Shown one piece after another: positions 42,930 to 53,565 of a stretch of DNA of 64,000 nucleotides. Made by a program: the position numbers and the translations under genes. Position 1 is the first letter of the stretch, and each line of letters begins with the position of its first letter. The stretch comes from Tranzscheliella williamsii. Lineage: Eukaryota > Basidiomycota > Ustilaginomycetes > Ustilaginales > Ustilaginaceae. The stretch covers positions 124,001 through 188,000 of the forward strand of contig JALBYF010000034.1 of the NCBI GenBank assembly GCA_023212725.1, read 5' to 3'. The notes below the pieces were generated by a model, which saw only the letters and a list, made by a program, of their open reading frames with translations, was not told the DNA's origin and searched no databases.

Positions 42930-44510
42930 ATGATGAGCCAGCCAGCCGACGCTGTGGAGAAGCCCTCCAGCATCGAAAAGGCCGGAGAGCTCGACTCGGT
43001 TCCTTACGATCAGCATGCCCACCTTGAGGTGGCCCAGGACGACAGACTGGCCATGGCGCCCGAAGAGGAACGCAAGCTGCTCCGAAAGATCGATCTCGCC
43101 ATCATCCCCTTCTCCACTCTGCTCTACCTCCTCTCCTTCCTCGACCGCATCAACATCGGGCAAGCAAGACTCTATGGCCTTCAGAAGGACCTCAGGATGA
43201 CCAACCAGGAATATGACATTGCTTTGTCGCTTTTCTTCGTTGGCTACATTATAGTGGAGATTCCCTCCAACCTCGTCATAAAACGTATGAAGCCTCATCG
43301 ACTGATCACCGTCCAAATGGCGTTGTGGTCAGTTACAATGGTCTGTATGGGCGTTGTAACCTCGGCACCGCAGATGATCGCTTGTCGCTTCCTGCTTGGC
43401 TTGACAGAAGGCGCCTTGTTCCCTTCCCTCAACTTCCTCTTCAGCACCTGGTATACCCGCGCTCAGCTGAACAAACGGACAAGCATCTTCTTTGCCGGTG
43501 CAACTTTAGCAGGAGCCTTCGGGGGTGTATTAGCATATGCGCTCGAGCGAGTGCCCATGGGCATGTACGCAAATGAGCGATGGAGATCGATTTTTATCGT
43601 TGAAGGTCTTGCCACCTTTGCCGCAGCTTTGCCCGCCTGGTTCCTTATTGTCGACTTTCCGGATGACAACTCCTTGCTAACGCCGGATGAGGCTGCCAAA
43701 TGGAACCACAAGATCCGCAAGGCCCAGGGCGTGACCTCATTGCCACTCCCTGCCTCTCGATCGCAGCTGGTGACAGCATTCACAGACTGGAGGAACTATG
43801 CCTTCGCTGTGCTTTATGTTTCGATCGCGGAACCTCTCTACTCTTTGGCCCTCTTTTCTCCTTCGATCATCAAGAGTCTTTCCCAATGGACGCCTGCACA
43901 GGCGAACTTGCTGTCGGTACCGCCCTATGTCCTCGGATTCTTCTTGACACTGGCAAACGCCTACTTCAGTGACAAATACGTTCGGCGGGCACCCTTCCTC
44001 TTCGGCTTCATGTGTCTGTCGGCCATTGGCTACGCGATCCTTTTGAGCGGAGCCAGCTCAGGCGTCAAGTACTTTGCCATCTTCCTGACGGTGGGAGGAG
44101 TGAGTCCCAGTATTGCCACTGCGATCACTTGGGTCGGGTCCAACTTTGGTCCGCTTAACAAGCGAGGTGCCATCATGGGTCTCTTCTTTACGCTTGGCAA
44201 TGGCTCCGGTTTGATCTCCTCCAATGTGTATCCGGCACGAGACTCACCGCGGTACATTACGGGACATGCCACTGCACTCTCCTTCAGCTTGCTCTGCCTC
44301 ATCCTAACCGTGGGCCTGGCGCTGCACTTCGAGTTCGAGAACCGTCGCCGGGACCGAGAATACCCCAGCCCCGATGAGCTCGACCTCGACATCGAGGGAA
44401 AGAATTTGCTCACCCCCGACGCAAAGAAGAAATGGAAGTACGAGCATCTCTCGGACAAGCAAATCCTCGAACTCGGCGACTTGCACCCCTCCTTCCGATA
44501 CTCCTGGTGA
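42930..44510 (+). CDS. MFS transporter, Dal5-like anion:cation symporter family
   Basis: One exon encodes 526 residues with the 12-helix layout of the major facilitator superfamily. Typical for the Dal5/allantoate permease family are LLYLLSFLDRINIGQARLYG in helix 1, GYIIVEIPSNLVIKRMKPHR at helices 2-3, and LLGLTEGALFPSLNFLFSTWY at helices 4-5. Members move nicotinic acid, biotin precursors, pantothenate, allantoate or small carboxylates at the plasma membrane with protons; the substrate cannot be read from sequence. Both termini are cytosolic and hydrophilic. The ATG at 42930 is used; the codon at 42924 is GTG. The TATA box and long upstream region suggest regulated expression. It is divergent from the GST-HIS6 gene, but nothing shows a shared pathway. 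Confidence 0.9.
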   Translation: MMSQPADAVEKPSSIEKAGELDSVPYDQHAHLEVAQDDRLAMAPEEERKLLRKIDLAIIPFSTLLYLLSFLDRINIGQARLYGLQKDLRMTNQEYDIALSLFFVGYIIVEIPSNLVIKRMKPHRLITVQMALWSVTMVCMGVVTSAPQMIACRFLLGLTEGALFPSLNFLFSTWYTRAQLNKRTSIFFAGATLAGAFGGVLAYALERVPMGMYANERWRSIFIVEGLATFAAALPAWFLIVDFPDDNSLLTPDEAAKWNHKIRKAQGVTSLPLPASRSQLVTAFTDWRNYAFAVLYVSIAEPLYSLALFSPSIIKSLSQWTPAQANLLSVPPYVLGFFLTLANAYFSDKYVRRAPFLFGFMCLSAIGYAILLSGASSGVKYFAIFLTVGGVSPSIATAITWVGSNFGPLNKRGAIMGLFFTLGNGSGLISSNVYPARDSPRYITGHATALSFSLLCLILTVGLALHFEFENRRRDREYPSPDELDLDIEGKNLLTPDAKKKWKYEHLSDKQILELGDLHPSFRYSW

Positions 44511-44946
44511 ACAGAAGCACCGTGTCATTAGACGCTCTTTCTCGTCCGTCGCGTTTTACTATCCCTGTATCGTAACACCATCTATTGTCACTATGCCTCA
44601 CGTCGTCGCCATGAGACCCTCAGGCCATCGTTGGTCCTCTGCATGAGCCTCATGTCTCGTCTCCGTGAGCTATTTTAAGCTGCCGTAGTCGAAGGCTAAC
44701 AGCGATGGAAAGACTGTGACCGATCAAAGCGACTGCGTCTCGGCCTAGGTGTGGGGCTGAGAGCCCAGCAAAAATCGTGCCGTCTCAAACGATCCTGTCT
44801 CGGCCTCACGCTGCATAAGATGTCTCGCCACGCCTACATATCAATTAGAGCCGACTACAGCCGTACTCGGCCATCTCGCAGGCAACGACGACCGAGATCA
44901 GAAGACTGCTCGCCGAGCACTCTGAATACAAACAAAGATGAATTCA
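44511..44946. other. convergent 3' flank of MFS and PDI-like genes
   Basis: No gene is seen in this 436 bp. Confidence 0.4.
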
Positions 44947-47087
44947 TCAATCCGCCTTCACGGTTGAGACTTTAGAATACAGTGGCAGAGCGGAGGAGGG
45001 CGATGCCCGGGCCCGACTGAGGTAGAAGAACAACCCCCCCAGCACAGTGAAAAGGAACGCAAAGGCAGTGATTGGATTGTCAACGCATGCGTTCTATAGT
45101 GAAAAGGCAAAAGCGTGCAGCAGACGTGGAGACGAGTAAGGACGTCAGCACCTTGGTCGGCTCAAGCGACAAGAGTCTCAACACTTACGATCAATGCGGC
45201 CATCGAAACTTCTGCTCCTCGTACCGACTTTTGAAGCAGGGTACGCGACGACTTTGGGGCCGTCTTGCCATCAAGGGCATCTTGCACAGCGGCGAAGACT
45301 TCGGTAGGGGCGAGCCACTTGTCACCCTCGTGATTGAGACGCGGAAGTGTGTAATACTGTAACTTGTGAGCATCGACAAGAACCAGGCTAGGAAGCTCCG
45401 CGGTTCTGATCCCGTACAGCTTGGCGAGGGCAGACTTCCAGCGGTCGAAATCGATCCAAGCCCACACGACTTGGACTTTCGATTGTTCGGCTTTGTGCTC
45501 CCTCCAGTCAAGGGCCAGAGAGCGCAGGTCTTCAATCTCCCGGTCGCGCTGAGCGATGCCTTCGCTGAGAGGCGACAAGGTCTCACCATAGTGATACGTA
45601 TCGGACAGAGCAGCGAGCACAACCAATGCGCCGTCATCGTTACGAACCGTTTCCTCAAAAGTAGCAGCCGTCAGCTCCGTCAGCAAAGGATATCTCTGCT
45701 TTGAGAGCCATTGGGAGATCCCTACTTTTAGGTCAGATTCGCCACCGGCAGCAGCAAGAGTATGAGGATGCAAGGTTGCCGTAGGTTGAGTTGCACTATG
45801 ATCTTTGAAGACCAGCAACGCTGACTTGGCCGGTACAGTCTGACCTGCAGCCTGAGATAAGTAATTGACGTATCGATCTAGCAAGGAGGGCTCAGAAGAG
45901 ATGAAGATGGGAGAGCGACTGCCAAATAGGGTCTGACTAGCTGACTCCACAGCCTTGATCTCTGAAGTAGGTGTACCCGGCGAGTGGAGGTAGAGGAAGA
46001 GTACCTCGTCCTGCTTGGCGGCATCGGAGAGCTCAGCAGTCGTATAGACCGGCTTTATGCCTGCAGACGAGATGGCCTTTAATACCCATTTGAGCATGGC
46101 ATCGTGATTTCGGCCGCCGTTATAGACCTTGGCCTGCCCGTGGTCGTAGAGTCGTATCATTGGGTAACCAGTGATGGAATAGGCGGAGCAAATGGCCTTA
46201 TTGGCCTCACAGTCGATCTCGAGAACATTGGCGCGACCTTTAAGGGACGGAGCAAGGGCCTCGTAGGCAGCCCTCATGGCCTTGCAGTGTGGACACCAAG
46301 GAGCAAAAAACTTGACTAGAGTGGGGCCACGACCGGACGATTCGTCAAGCCAGTCTCGGAGTTGCTCAGGCGTCTTGACTGCATCTGAGCCATAGCTGAT
46401 CAACTCTCCGTTGGGATTGGGCCCTTGTGGCTGCACTAGGTCGATAGCGGCCGTAGCGGCATTGGACTGGACAGGAGGAGGAAGAGCAACGGTTGGTGTA
46501 CCCTCTGTTATCAGGATGCTAGAGGCCGTGCTGGCATCCGCCTTTACCTTTTCTGGAGCTTGAACCGTAGCTGTCTGTTCCGTAGCTATGCTAGAGGCGG
46601 ACGTCGCGGGGACAATGCCTTTGCTCTGACGGTAGTTCCTGGCAAGCTCTTCGATATATGCAGAAATGCCAGGATATTCTCGCTCCCCGGTGTATCTCCG
46701 AGAGTGCTTCTTTCCATCCTCATAGAAAGTCAACCATGGGAGGTATTCCACACCTTGATCGGAACAGAGATCTCTCTGAGCCAGACAATTGACCTGAGCG
46801 AGGGTGAAAGGGGCTTCCGGATACTGCGTTCGGAGGTTATCTTTGTTCTGCGAAAGCTCTGACCAGGTAGGGCCGAACTTCTTGCAATGGACGCAGTTGG
46901 GGTCGAAGAATTCTATCAGCCAGGCGCCTTGTTCAGTCAACGTGAAGTTCGCCGCTGTGAGTTGACGCAGCCCGTCATGAGTGGCCTGATCGGTAACGCC
47001 GCCGGCGAGCGCGATCGAGAAAAGTAGCGAAATGAGCGCGCACATCGGCCATAGTGCCGTCGCTGTATATCGTAGCCGCATTTTCAT
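44947..47087 (-). CDS. membrane-anchored protein disulfide isomerase (Eps1-like), 2 exons
   Basis: Exons 45189-47087 and 44947-45093 join in frame (phase 0, 95 bp intron with CTGAC branch site) to 681 residues. Without the second exon the protein would lose its anchor. It has a signal peptide at 1-~30 and a first thioredoxin domain with active site C65-V-H-C68. A Ser/Ala/Pro-rich spacer follows, then a second thioredoxin domain with C265-P-H-C268 and further redox-inactive thioredoxin-like sequence. Near 640-658 there is a single membrane helix (PITAFAFLFTVLGGLFFYL) followed by a short basic tail (KVSTVKAD). Layout and length match yeast Eps1 (701 aa), an ER membrane PDI that helps in quality control. 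Neither active site is the standard CGHC: CPHC and CVHC occur in specialised PDIs and alter redox strength. No HDEL/KDEL is present, fitting membrane retention. Confidence 0.88.
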
Positions 47088-47612
47088 TGCGAGGACATCC
47101 AGCTTGGATACCGTTCAGAGGAAGAGGAACGCGCAACGCGGAACAGAGACTGTGGTGTAGAATCAGTACTGTGACTGTTGCATGAGCGGCGGTTTGCCAG
47201 CAAGACGGGATACCCGTTTTCCGCTTTTGACTTTCGCGGCAACCCCGATGTGACCGATGCAAGATTAGAGTGGACCCTTCCAGACGCATTCGTAATAGTG
47301 ATTTTCTGGCTGTCGTGTTGCTACGGGTTGCAACGCACGACCCGCTACGAGAGTCATAGTAAGGAGCAGATCGTGGCTAAATCGGATCAGCCGTCCTTCT
47401 CTGTTTGATATACATTAGATTGTCACATCGATCGACTGCTGAGCAGCTTTACCCGCCTCGTTGATCGCCGTAAGGGCTACTGCGCACGGTTCACGGACGA
47501 AGCCAATGGGTGGCTGAGCAAGAGATCAGAGTGAGCCATGAAATTGGCCTGAGAGTGACGTATCATCGCGCCGTCTGCACAGCCCGTACATCTGAACATT
47601 TCGCGACAGAAG
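47088..47612. promoter_or_regulatory. PDI-like / AVO3 divergent promoter
   Basis: A 525 bp gene-free region separates two divergent start codons. No clear motif was found. Confidence 0.4.
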
Positions 47613-50600
47613 ATGTCCTCGTTCAGTCCACAGCAAGAGGTGCAACGCCTTCAAGATCAGATCGATATCGAAAGCAAGATCAAGGATGGCGCAGAGAATC
47701 TCCTTGGTGTCTTCGATCTCAAAATAGGCCCAACTGCAAAACAAGACCTTCGAAAGCAGATTCAGTCAGAGCTCGAGTCGGCCAACCAAAAGATTGCAGC
47801 GCTCATCGAAGAGCTGCAAAAATGGAAGCAGATTGAGAGGACCACCTCTCCTGCCGCTTCCAGCTCGACCGAATACCAGAGCCATCCCGACACTTGGGCT
47901 TCCTGGGATCTGGCAGGATCAACCGTGTCCAGACTCGAACAGTCGGCGCTTGGTCTCGACGGGCAGTCGCTCTTCTCAAATCAGCCAGGACCTAGCCGGC
48001 TACCCGATCCAATTTCGTCCAGCTATGAGGCTCTTCCTAGCCACCTTGCCGCACAGAATGGCTCGCCTCCCTCGACCAACTACGTCAGCGATCTGAGCAC
48101 ATCTTTGGACGGAAACAACATCCCCTTCGGTGGCCTTGGCATAGATTTGGATAGTCGAGCACCTCTTCGACTTGCTCACATCCAGCACTCCCATGGATCG
48201 CCTTTCGAACAGCCAGAAAGTTCCCTTGGAATCGAACCGGGTGCAGCACCACCACCGCTTCCTCAGGCGAACCACAAACAACATGACCGCGAAAACGAAG
48301 ATGCTCGCGCCTTCACCTCACTCGCCCTCTCGCTTATCCGATCCATAAAACCTGGTTCGTCGGATCCAACGATTGTGAAAAGACTTCCGTTCCTTTCCGA
48401 AGACGCTTCAGCACCGGACAGCTCCATCACCACCCTAGATTCCGATGCAGCCGATACGACAAATCCATCCAGCCACAATCAAGACACTATACTCGGTTCA
48501 TCCGTGCGTGGGCCTGTTAATCTTCCGAAAGTCAACAGGAGAGCTGCAGCACGGTCAAGGGCAGCTGCCCTAGCTGGCAGTGCTAGAGGCCATGCAAGAA
48601 CGCCGAGTAACGCCGCCGGTCTTAGTGACGGAGCTAAGCAACAGATTGGCTTCATGAATCGGCTCGTCGAAGTGCTCAAACGGCACGCCCGTGTTCGCTA
48701 CGAAATCCCTTTGGACGAGCTCGTCGATGCCATCATTCCGTGCCTATGCGATCAGGCGGGAAAGGAGACTCGAGCGGCTGCCTATCGCCTCATCCGACAT
48801 GCTCTTGTGCAACCTCTGTGGCCTCTTGTGTCACGTTGCCGTCAGCGAGGGTTAGACATCTATCTTTCACGTACCCTCGCCCGGGACAATCGCTTTGACA
48901 TAGAGAAGGTTCAAGCTATCAAGCTGGTTCGAGTCATTATGGAACTCTCGGCTCTCCGTTCCCTCAATGCTTGCCCCGATCGCCTCGCTTCTGACTTGGA
49001 AGACCTCCTCAGTGCAGGGGTCGTGAGGAATTTAGCGGCTATAGCCGAGCATAGCGAAGACAAGCTGCGCCATATCTGCTTAGAGACGCTCGCCGAGCTG
49101 GCCGTTTTCGATATCCGCCTCCTCATCAAGGGCGGTGGGTTGAGGTCCACCCTTCAGGCACTTACAGAGGGACCTATCGAATTCTCCCCAGCCCTAATAC
49201 AGGTCTTTATATACCTCCTTGACATGCCGGGGACTCGAAAACATCTCCGCCCAGGTGTTGACCTCGACATCGCCATGTCTGGTTTTACTGAGGTGCCCGC
49301 TCAGAAGCCAGTCGTCTATGATGCACTGCTTCGCTCCACTTCACGAGTGGTATCTGTCATGCTGAGATCCTGGCCAGGTCTGATCTACATGTGCATGGAC
49401 GATAAGAAGGCAATCAGATCCCTCGTTCAGGCCTTGCGCGTCAACCCAATAGAGGTCAAGTCTGTTATCATCGACACGCTATTTGACCTTTTTAATGTTC
49501 GGGGCACCAAAGGTTCAATTGATCCCGCGAGTAAACGTGAAAGTTGCTACAAGGAGGACCCGTCACCTGTACCAAACAACGACGGTCAGAAGTGTTCAGC
49601 CCCTCTTGGAGAATTGGGAGACCAGCCACGCACAAGGTTGAACTTGGTCGATCACTATCTTGCACTAGTGCTAGTTGTGTTCATCGACGCTGGGCTAGTC
49701 GATGCTTTGATTGATGTCATTGAGCACACCCCGCAGATTTCAAGAGAAGCCACCTTGCTCATGGGCGAGTTGCTGCAGGTCTCAAAACGAGTACATCCCC
49801 CCTCGATGGGGCATGGTATACACTCTTTGCCTCATTTGTTTTCTCTTGCAGCCAACTTCAGTCGTGACAAGAGCAACAAACGCCAGGTCGCCGTCACAGC
49901 GCTGTCCTGCATTGATAATGTTAACCGACGACGAGCTCATCATGAAGCCGTCACTAGTGCCGCAGCCTTTGTAGGCTCAACGCAGAGCACTTCTAGGGAA
50001 AGATCCGACTCCATCGAAGAATCCATGCGGAGGGGCCAGAAACAGGTGGAGAAAACCAAAATGCGAATCGGAATGCAGATCGATGAGCTACAGTTTCGCA
50101 ACATGATGGTTGATTCCCAGGTGCTCGTCACCAAGGATCATACAAAGTGGAATCTGGATCTTCTGACAGACATGCTCGAAGGCCCTCTTCTGAATCCAAA
50201 GCGAGTCGACGACGTTGTGAAAGGTACGAAGTTATTGAGACGTATCCTGGCCTTTTTCCACCCTTTCGCTCTACGCTTTTCGAGCATTCGAAAATTGGGC
50301 TCCAATCGTCGCTTTGTCAAGCTCGGGTGTTTGCTGCTGACCACACTGACCTCAACGCAGGAAGGCGTTCGAGCTCTTAACGAAGATAGGTTGCTGCGGG
50401 AAATTCGGGATTGCCTCGACCAGATCAATCCCTTGTCCGGTGTTCCTATGTCGGATGCGCTGATGTCTAAGACGCGGCTACAAGAGACTCTCACATCCGG
50501 CTATTTCGAGATGATCGGTGTGCTCACGCAGTCCAATGAAGGGATCCGGCTTCTGGAGCGCTTCAAGCTGTTCACCCGCCTTTATCACCTCAGCGAGCTT

Positions 50601-52463
50601 CGCAGCAGGGACGACATCGTCAAGGCCGTAATTGAGAATGTTGACTATACGATCGATGGTCACTCCCGGATCATACTATCTAAGGCATTGACGTCTACCT
50701 ACCGCGACGTCCGCGTCTTCGCTACCAAGTACCTCGCTGAACTGATTCGCTATCACACGTCTCCGCACAACTGGTCAGCAAGCCCTGGGAGTTCAAGCAA
50801 TTGGGCAATCAGTCTTCTATTAACGCAATTGTACGACCCTTCAGTGGAGGTTCGACAGATGGCAGTCAAGGCTGTGGACGAAGCGTGCACCTCCATTGAA
50901 GTTTTGGAAGTGGTAGTCTCAATGAGACCGACGTTAGACCATTTGGGTGAACTTGGCCATCCTCTCCTCCTCAAGTTCCTGTCCACGTCGGTAGGCATCC
51001 GATATTTGTGGCATGGCGACTACATCGATAAAGAGATGGACGAGTGGTTCCACGAACGGAATCATCGATATATGGTGGACATTGAAGTTATGCTCTCTGT
51101 ATTCTTCAATATATATCGCAAGCACGGACAGCCACAGGAAGGCATTTCGCCGAGCTCAATCTCCAGCACTGATCTACAGCAGGATGGCGTGGTTCCGCCT
51201 CATTTTTACGGTGAACTTGCAAAGACACGAGAAGGTTGTCAAATCTTGAAGCAAAAAGGACACTTCTTCGAGTTCGCTCATATCATCCGTCAACATGGGA
51301 TGGAGCATTCAGACGCGGAGCTTATCAACAGTCTAAAGAGTGTCCTTTGGGCGGTTGGGAGTATCGGTGCAAACACTCTGGGGCTTCCATTTTTGGAAGA
51401 AGAAGATATTGTTAGCCAGATCGTCGAGATTGCCGAAAAGTCGTTGGTGTGCTCGGTACGGGGAACGTGCTTTTTCGTCCTCGGCCTGGTATCATCCACC
51501 ATGCAGGGTGCGGAGCTTCTGCAGGATTATGGCTGGCAGTCATTCTGTACGCCGCTAGGTATACCGATGGGTCTCTGTATCCCTGAAGATATCGACCAAC
51601 TACTAAAGATCCCTATCTGGGATATACAGAAGGTCGAAAATCTTGATTACCTTCAGCTAGCTCGCCCTAGCACCGTCATAGAGAACAAGATCATTACCTC
51701 TATTGCCAACCTTGGCAATTCTATTCTCGCTACAAACGCCTCGCGGACATTGATGAAGCTTAAAGCTAAGCACAGGTCAGCCTTTAAGAATATGTCGGTG
51801 CTAGCCAGAGCAGTGGAACTCATGGATACATTTTACTACCGGCTACCTGTGCGACGGTATATCTGGGAGCTTTTCGAGGTGGAGCTGAACGAGGATGTTG
51901 TTCGAGCCATCCAAATCAGCAAGGAGAAGCTTATCGAAGCGAAAAGGCAGCAGCAGGAAAATTCTCGAGCCGGCGGCTGGCGCAGCCGCGACGGAGAACC
52001 TAGACATCTTGTGACTTCTTCCTCTCATTCTCATACACAGCTTGAAGGCAATACTGCGGGCGGTCCGAAGACAGCAACGGTGACGCCGGACGCCACAAGC
52101 AGCAGCAATGATGGCGGCCTTCGTCCGGCCGACTATTCACGCCTCAACCGCGTCCTGCAGGCGGACTCGGATGAGGACAGGTCGGATTCGGACTCGACGG
52201 GAGATGCTCTTGTTGACGGCAACGAAGAAGACGTGGGATTGTCCAGCAACATGTCCTCAGATGATGAGGATAGCGATACTTCACAGGAAGGTTCCAGATC
52301 TCGGCTCGGACCTAACTTTGCTCAAAGGGCTGCAAGCCTGAACCGAACATCTAATATGCGGTCTTCAACGCTGAAGGGGCACTGGATGAGTCGGGCCGAC
52401 GACCAGGGCCCGGAGAGAGTGAACAGCCAGCCGAAGAGGCGGGTCGTGGGCTTCGGTGCCTAG
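47613..52463 (+). CDS. AVO3: Rictor/Avo3 (Ste20-type) subunit of TOR complex 2
   Basis: One long exon encodes 1616 residues. Residues 1-75 form a charged helix resembling an HR1 coiled coil (QQEVQRLQDQIDIESKIKDG). Residues 76-340 are disordered. From ~355 begins the conserved Rictor N-terminal armadillo-like region (HARVRYEIPLDELVDAIIPC). The middle Rictor domain lies around 830-1000, a segment with the REGCQILKQKGH pattern near 1206, and the Rictor_V block (VRGTCFFVLGLVSSTMQGAE) near 1283. The C terminus is acidic/Ser-rich and ends in VVGFGA. Rictor scaffolds TORC2 at the plasma membrane, which controls actin polarity, sphingolipid synthesis and AGC kinases. Length fits fungal homologues (yeast Avo3 1430, S. 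pombe Ste20 1309). It begins at the first ATG. Confidence 0.93.
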   Translation: MSSFSPQQEVQRLQDQIDIESKIKDGAENLLGVFDLKIGPTAKQDLRKQIQSELESANQKIAALIEELQKWKQIERTTSPAASSSTEYQSHPDTWASWDLAGSTVSRLEQSALGLDGQSLFSNQPGPSRLPDPISSSYEALPSHLAAQNGSPPSTNYVSDLSTSLDGNNIPFGGLGIDLDSRAPLRLAHIQHSHGSPFEQPESSLGIEPGAAPPPLPQANHKQHDRENEDARAFTSLALSLIRSIKPGSSDPTIVKRLPFLSEDASAPDSSITTLDSDAADTTNPSSHNQDTILGSSVRGPVNLPKVNRRAAARSRAAALAGSARGHARTPSNAAGLSDGAKQQIGFMNRLVEVLKRHARVRYEIPLDELVDAIIPCLCDQAGKETRAAAYRLIRHALVQPLWPLVSRCRQRGLDIYLSRTLARDNRFDIEKVQAIKLVRVIMELSALRSLNACPDRLASDLEDLLSAGVVRNLAAIAEHSEDKLRHICLETLAELAVFDIRLLIKGGGLRSTLQALTEGPIEFSPALIQVFIYLLDMPGTRKHLRPGVDLDIAMSGFTEVPAQKPVVYDALLRSTSRVVSVMLRSWPGLIYMCMDDKKAIRSLVQALRVNPIEVKSVIIDTLFDLFNVRGTKGSIDPASKRESCYKEDPSPVPNNDGQKCSAPLGELGDQPRTRLNLVDHYLALVLVVFIDAGLVDALIDVIEHTPQISREATLLMGELLQVSKRVHPPSMGHGIHSLPHLFSLAANFSRDKSNKRQVAVTALSCIDNVNRRRAHHEAVTSAAAFVGSTQSTSRERSDSIEESMRRGQKQVEKTKMRIGMQIDELQFRNMMVDSQVLVTKDHTKWNLDLLTDMLEGPLLNPKRVDDVVKGTKLLRRILAFFHPFALRFSSIRKLGSNRRFVKLGCLLLTTLTSTQEGVRALNEDRLLREIRDCLDQINPLSGVPMSDALMSKTRLQETLTSGYFEMIGVLTQSNEGIRLLERFKLFTRLYHLSELRSRDDIVKAVIENVDYTIDGHSRIILSKALTSTYRDVRVFATKYLAELIRYHTSPHNWSASPGSSSNWAISLLLTQLYDPSVEVRQMAVKAVDEACTSIEVLEVVVSMRPTLDHLGELGHPLLLKFLSTSVGIRYLWHGDYIDKEMDEWFHERNHRYMVDIEVMLSVFFNIYRKHGQPQEGISPSSISSTDLQQDGVVPPHFYGELAKTREGCQILKQKGHFFEFAHIIRQHGMEHSDAELINSLKSVLWAVGSIGANTLGLPFLEEEDIVSQIVEIAEKSLVCSVRGTCFFVLGLVSSTMQGAELLQDYGWQSFCTPLGIPMGLCIPEDIDQLLKIPIWDIQKVENLDYLQLARPSTVIENKIITSIANLGNSILATNASRTLMKLKAKHRSAFKNMSVLARAVELMDTFYYRLPVRRYIWELFEVELNEDVVRAIQISKEKLIEAKRQQQENSRAGGWRSRDGEPRHLVTSSSHSHTQLEGNTAGGPKTATVTPDATSSSNDGGLRPADYSRLNRVLQADSDEDRSDSDSTGDALVDGNEEDVGLSSNMSSDDEDSDTSQEGSRSRLGPNFAQRAASLNRTSNMRSSTLKGHWMSRADDQGPERVNSQPKRRVVGFGA

Positions 52464-52673
52464 AGTAATATGCATGAATCACCGCAGACACGAAATCATA
52501 ACTATATATATGGCATCGCAAGCACTATCGCACGCTATCGCAGTCGTTCTTACTATGCGAGATCGACGAGGTATAGAGACACAGCTAGAAAGCAGAGTCT
52601 GCTGAGACGTTATGCGGTAGCTGGATTTCCTCGGCTCGGCGCTGCTAGGGAGTAATGGGCGTGGGTATTAGTG

Positions 52674-53043
52674 TTAAGTGTGCGATGAAGTAGTGTTGCT
52701 GTTTCCACCGAAAGCGTTGGAGATTTTGTTGATCCCCTGCTTGAACTCTTGTGAGCCGTTCTGTGCGATACCCTGGTGCGAGCCTGGTTGATTGTAATCA
52801 GAACTGTGGCCCTTGGCATCAGCAGCAGCCTTGGTGTCGTGAGAAGTGCCTTTCTCAAGTCCTTCGCCCGCCGAGTCAAGGGTTTGGTTCACATTGCCTC
52901 GGAAGACCTCGCCGACACCATGTCCAGCGTCCATGACACTAATCAAAAGGCAGTGCGTCAGGCGACATACGCTTCGAAAAACGCGGGCTTAGGTGTGCTT
53001 ACCCTTTGATGGCGTCTCCGACCTTTTCACCAAAGTTTGACAT
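52674..53043 (-). CDS. small hydrophilic protein with GxGE-RGN motif (stress-protein-like), 2 exons
   Basis: Exons 53003-53043 and 52674-52938 join in frame (64 bp intron, donor GTAAGC) to 101 residues beginning MSNFGEKVGDAIKGVMDAGH. The segment HGVGEVFRGNVNQTLDSA resembles a motif shared by many short fungal proteins (HGxGExxRGxxNxxxD) found in CsbD-like or stress-induced proteins. The rest is rich in Gly, Ser, Asn, Gln and His with few hydrophobic residues, like a hydrophilin. No signal peptide or membrane segment is present. Function is not known; a cytosolic desiccation or stress role is a guess. The splice is supported because the first exon supplies the only good start and joins exactly in frame with the conserved motif. 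Confidence 0.7.
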
Positions 53044-53565
53044 GTTTGTGCAACGATTCGTTGAGTGGAACTAGAAAGACTGGGGTGTGGATGGTAGTAG
53101 ATACAACAGAAGCTGCTCCGCTCCAAGCGCGGTCCTTTTGGCCGGTAGCAAGATGGTCCTTGCATGCGCAACGAACGTCAGATCGACACATGGATGAGTC
53201 AAGTGCCGGCGGAAAACTGCCATGAACGGGGCCCGGCTTCCGTATGGCCCCGGCTCACTGACACTGACTGTGAGTTCATCGGTTTGAATCACATGCTGAC
53301 TCTTGAGGTGGAGGTAACGTCATATCCACACTTACTTTTGACCTTGGGAAGCTTGCGAAGCTTGCAGAGCGGGCTGTCGGCCGAATGGTGAAGTGGAAGC
53401 AAAAGATCTCTACGCGACGCGTCTTACAACACATAAGTTGTGTACACACTCGGTCTAACACCTGTCCTGGGCCACTTCTTGATGTGATCCTTCGAAGCAT
53501 CTTTTGGCTAACCTTCGTATGACGACCTTGGACAACAACCACAGCTGCCCACAGATGATTGAGAA
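53044..53565. promoter_or_regulatory. divergent promoter of hydrophilic-protein gene and ELG1
   Basis: A 522 bp region without a gene or a clear motif. Confidence 0.4.
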
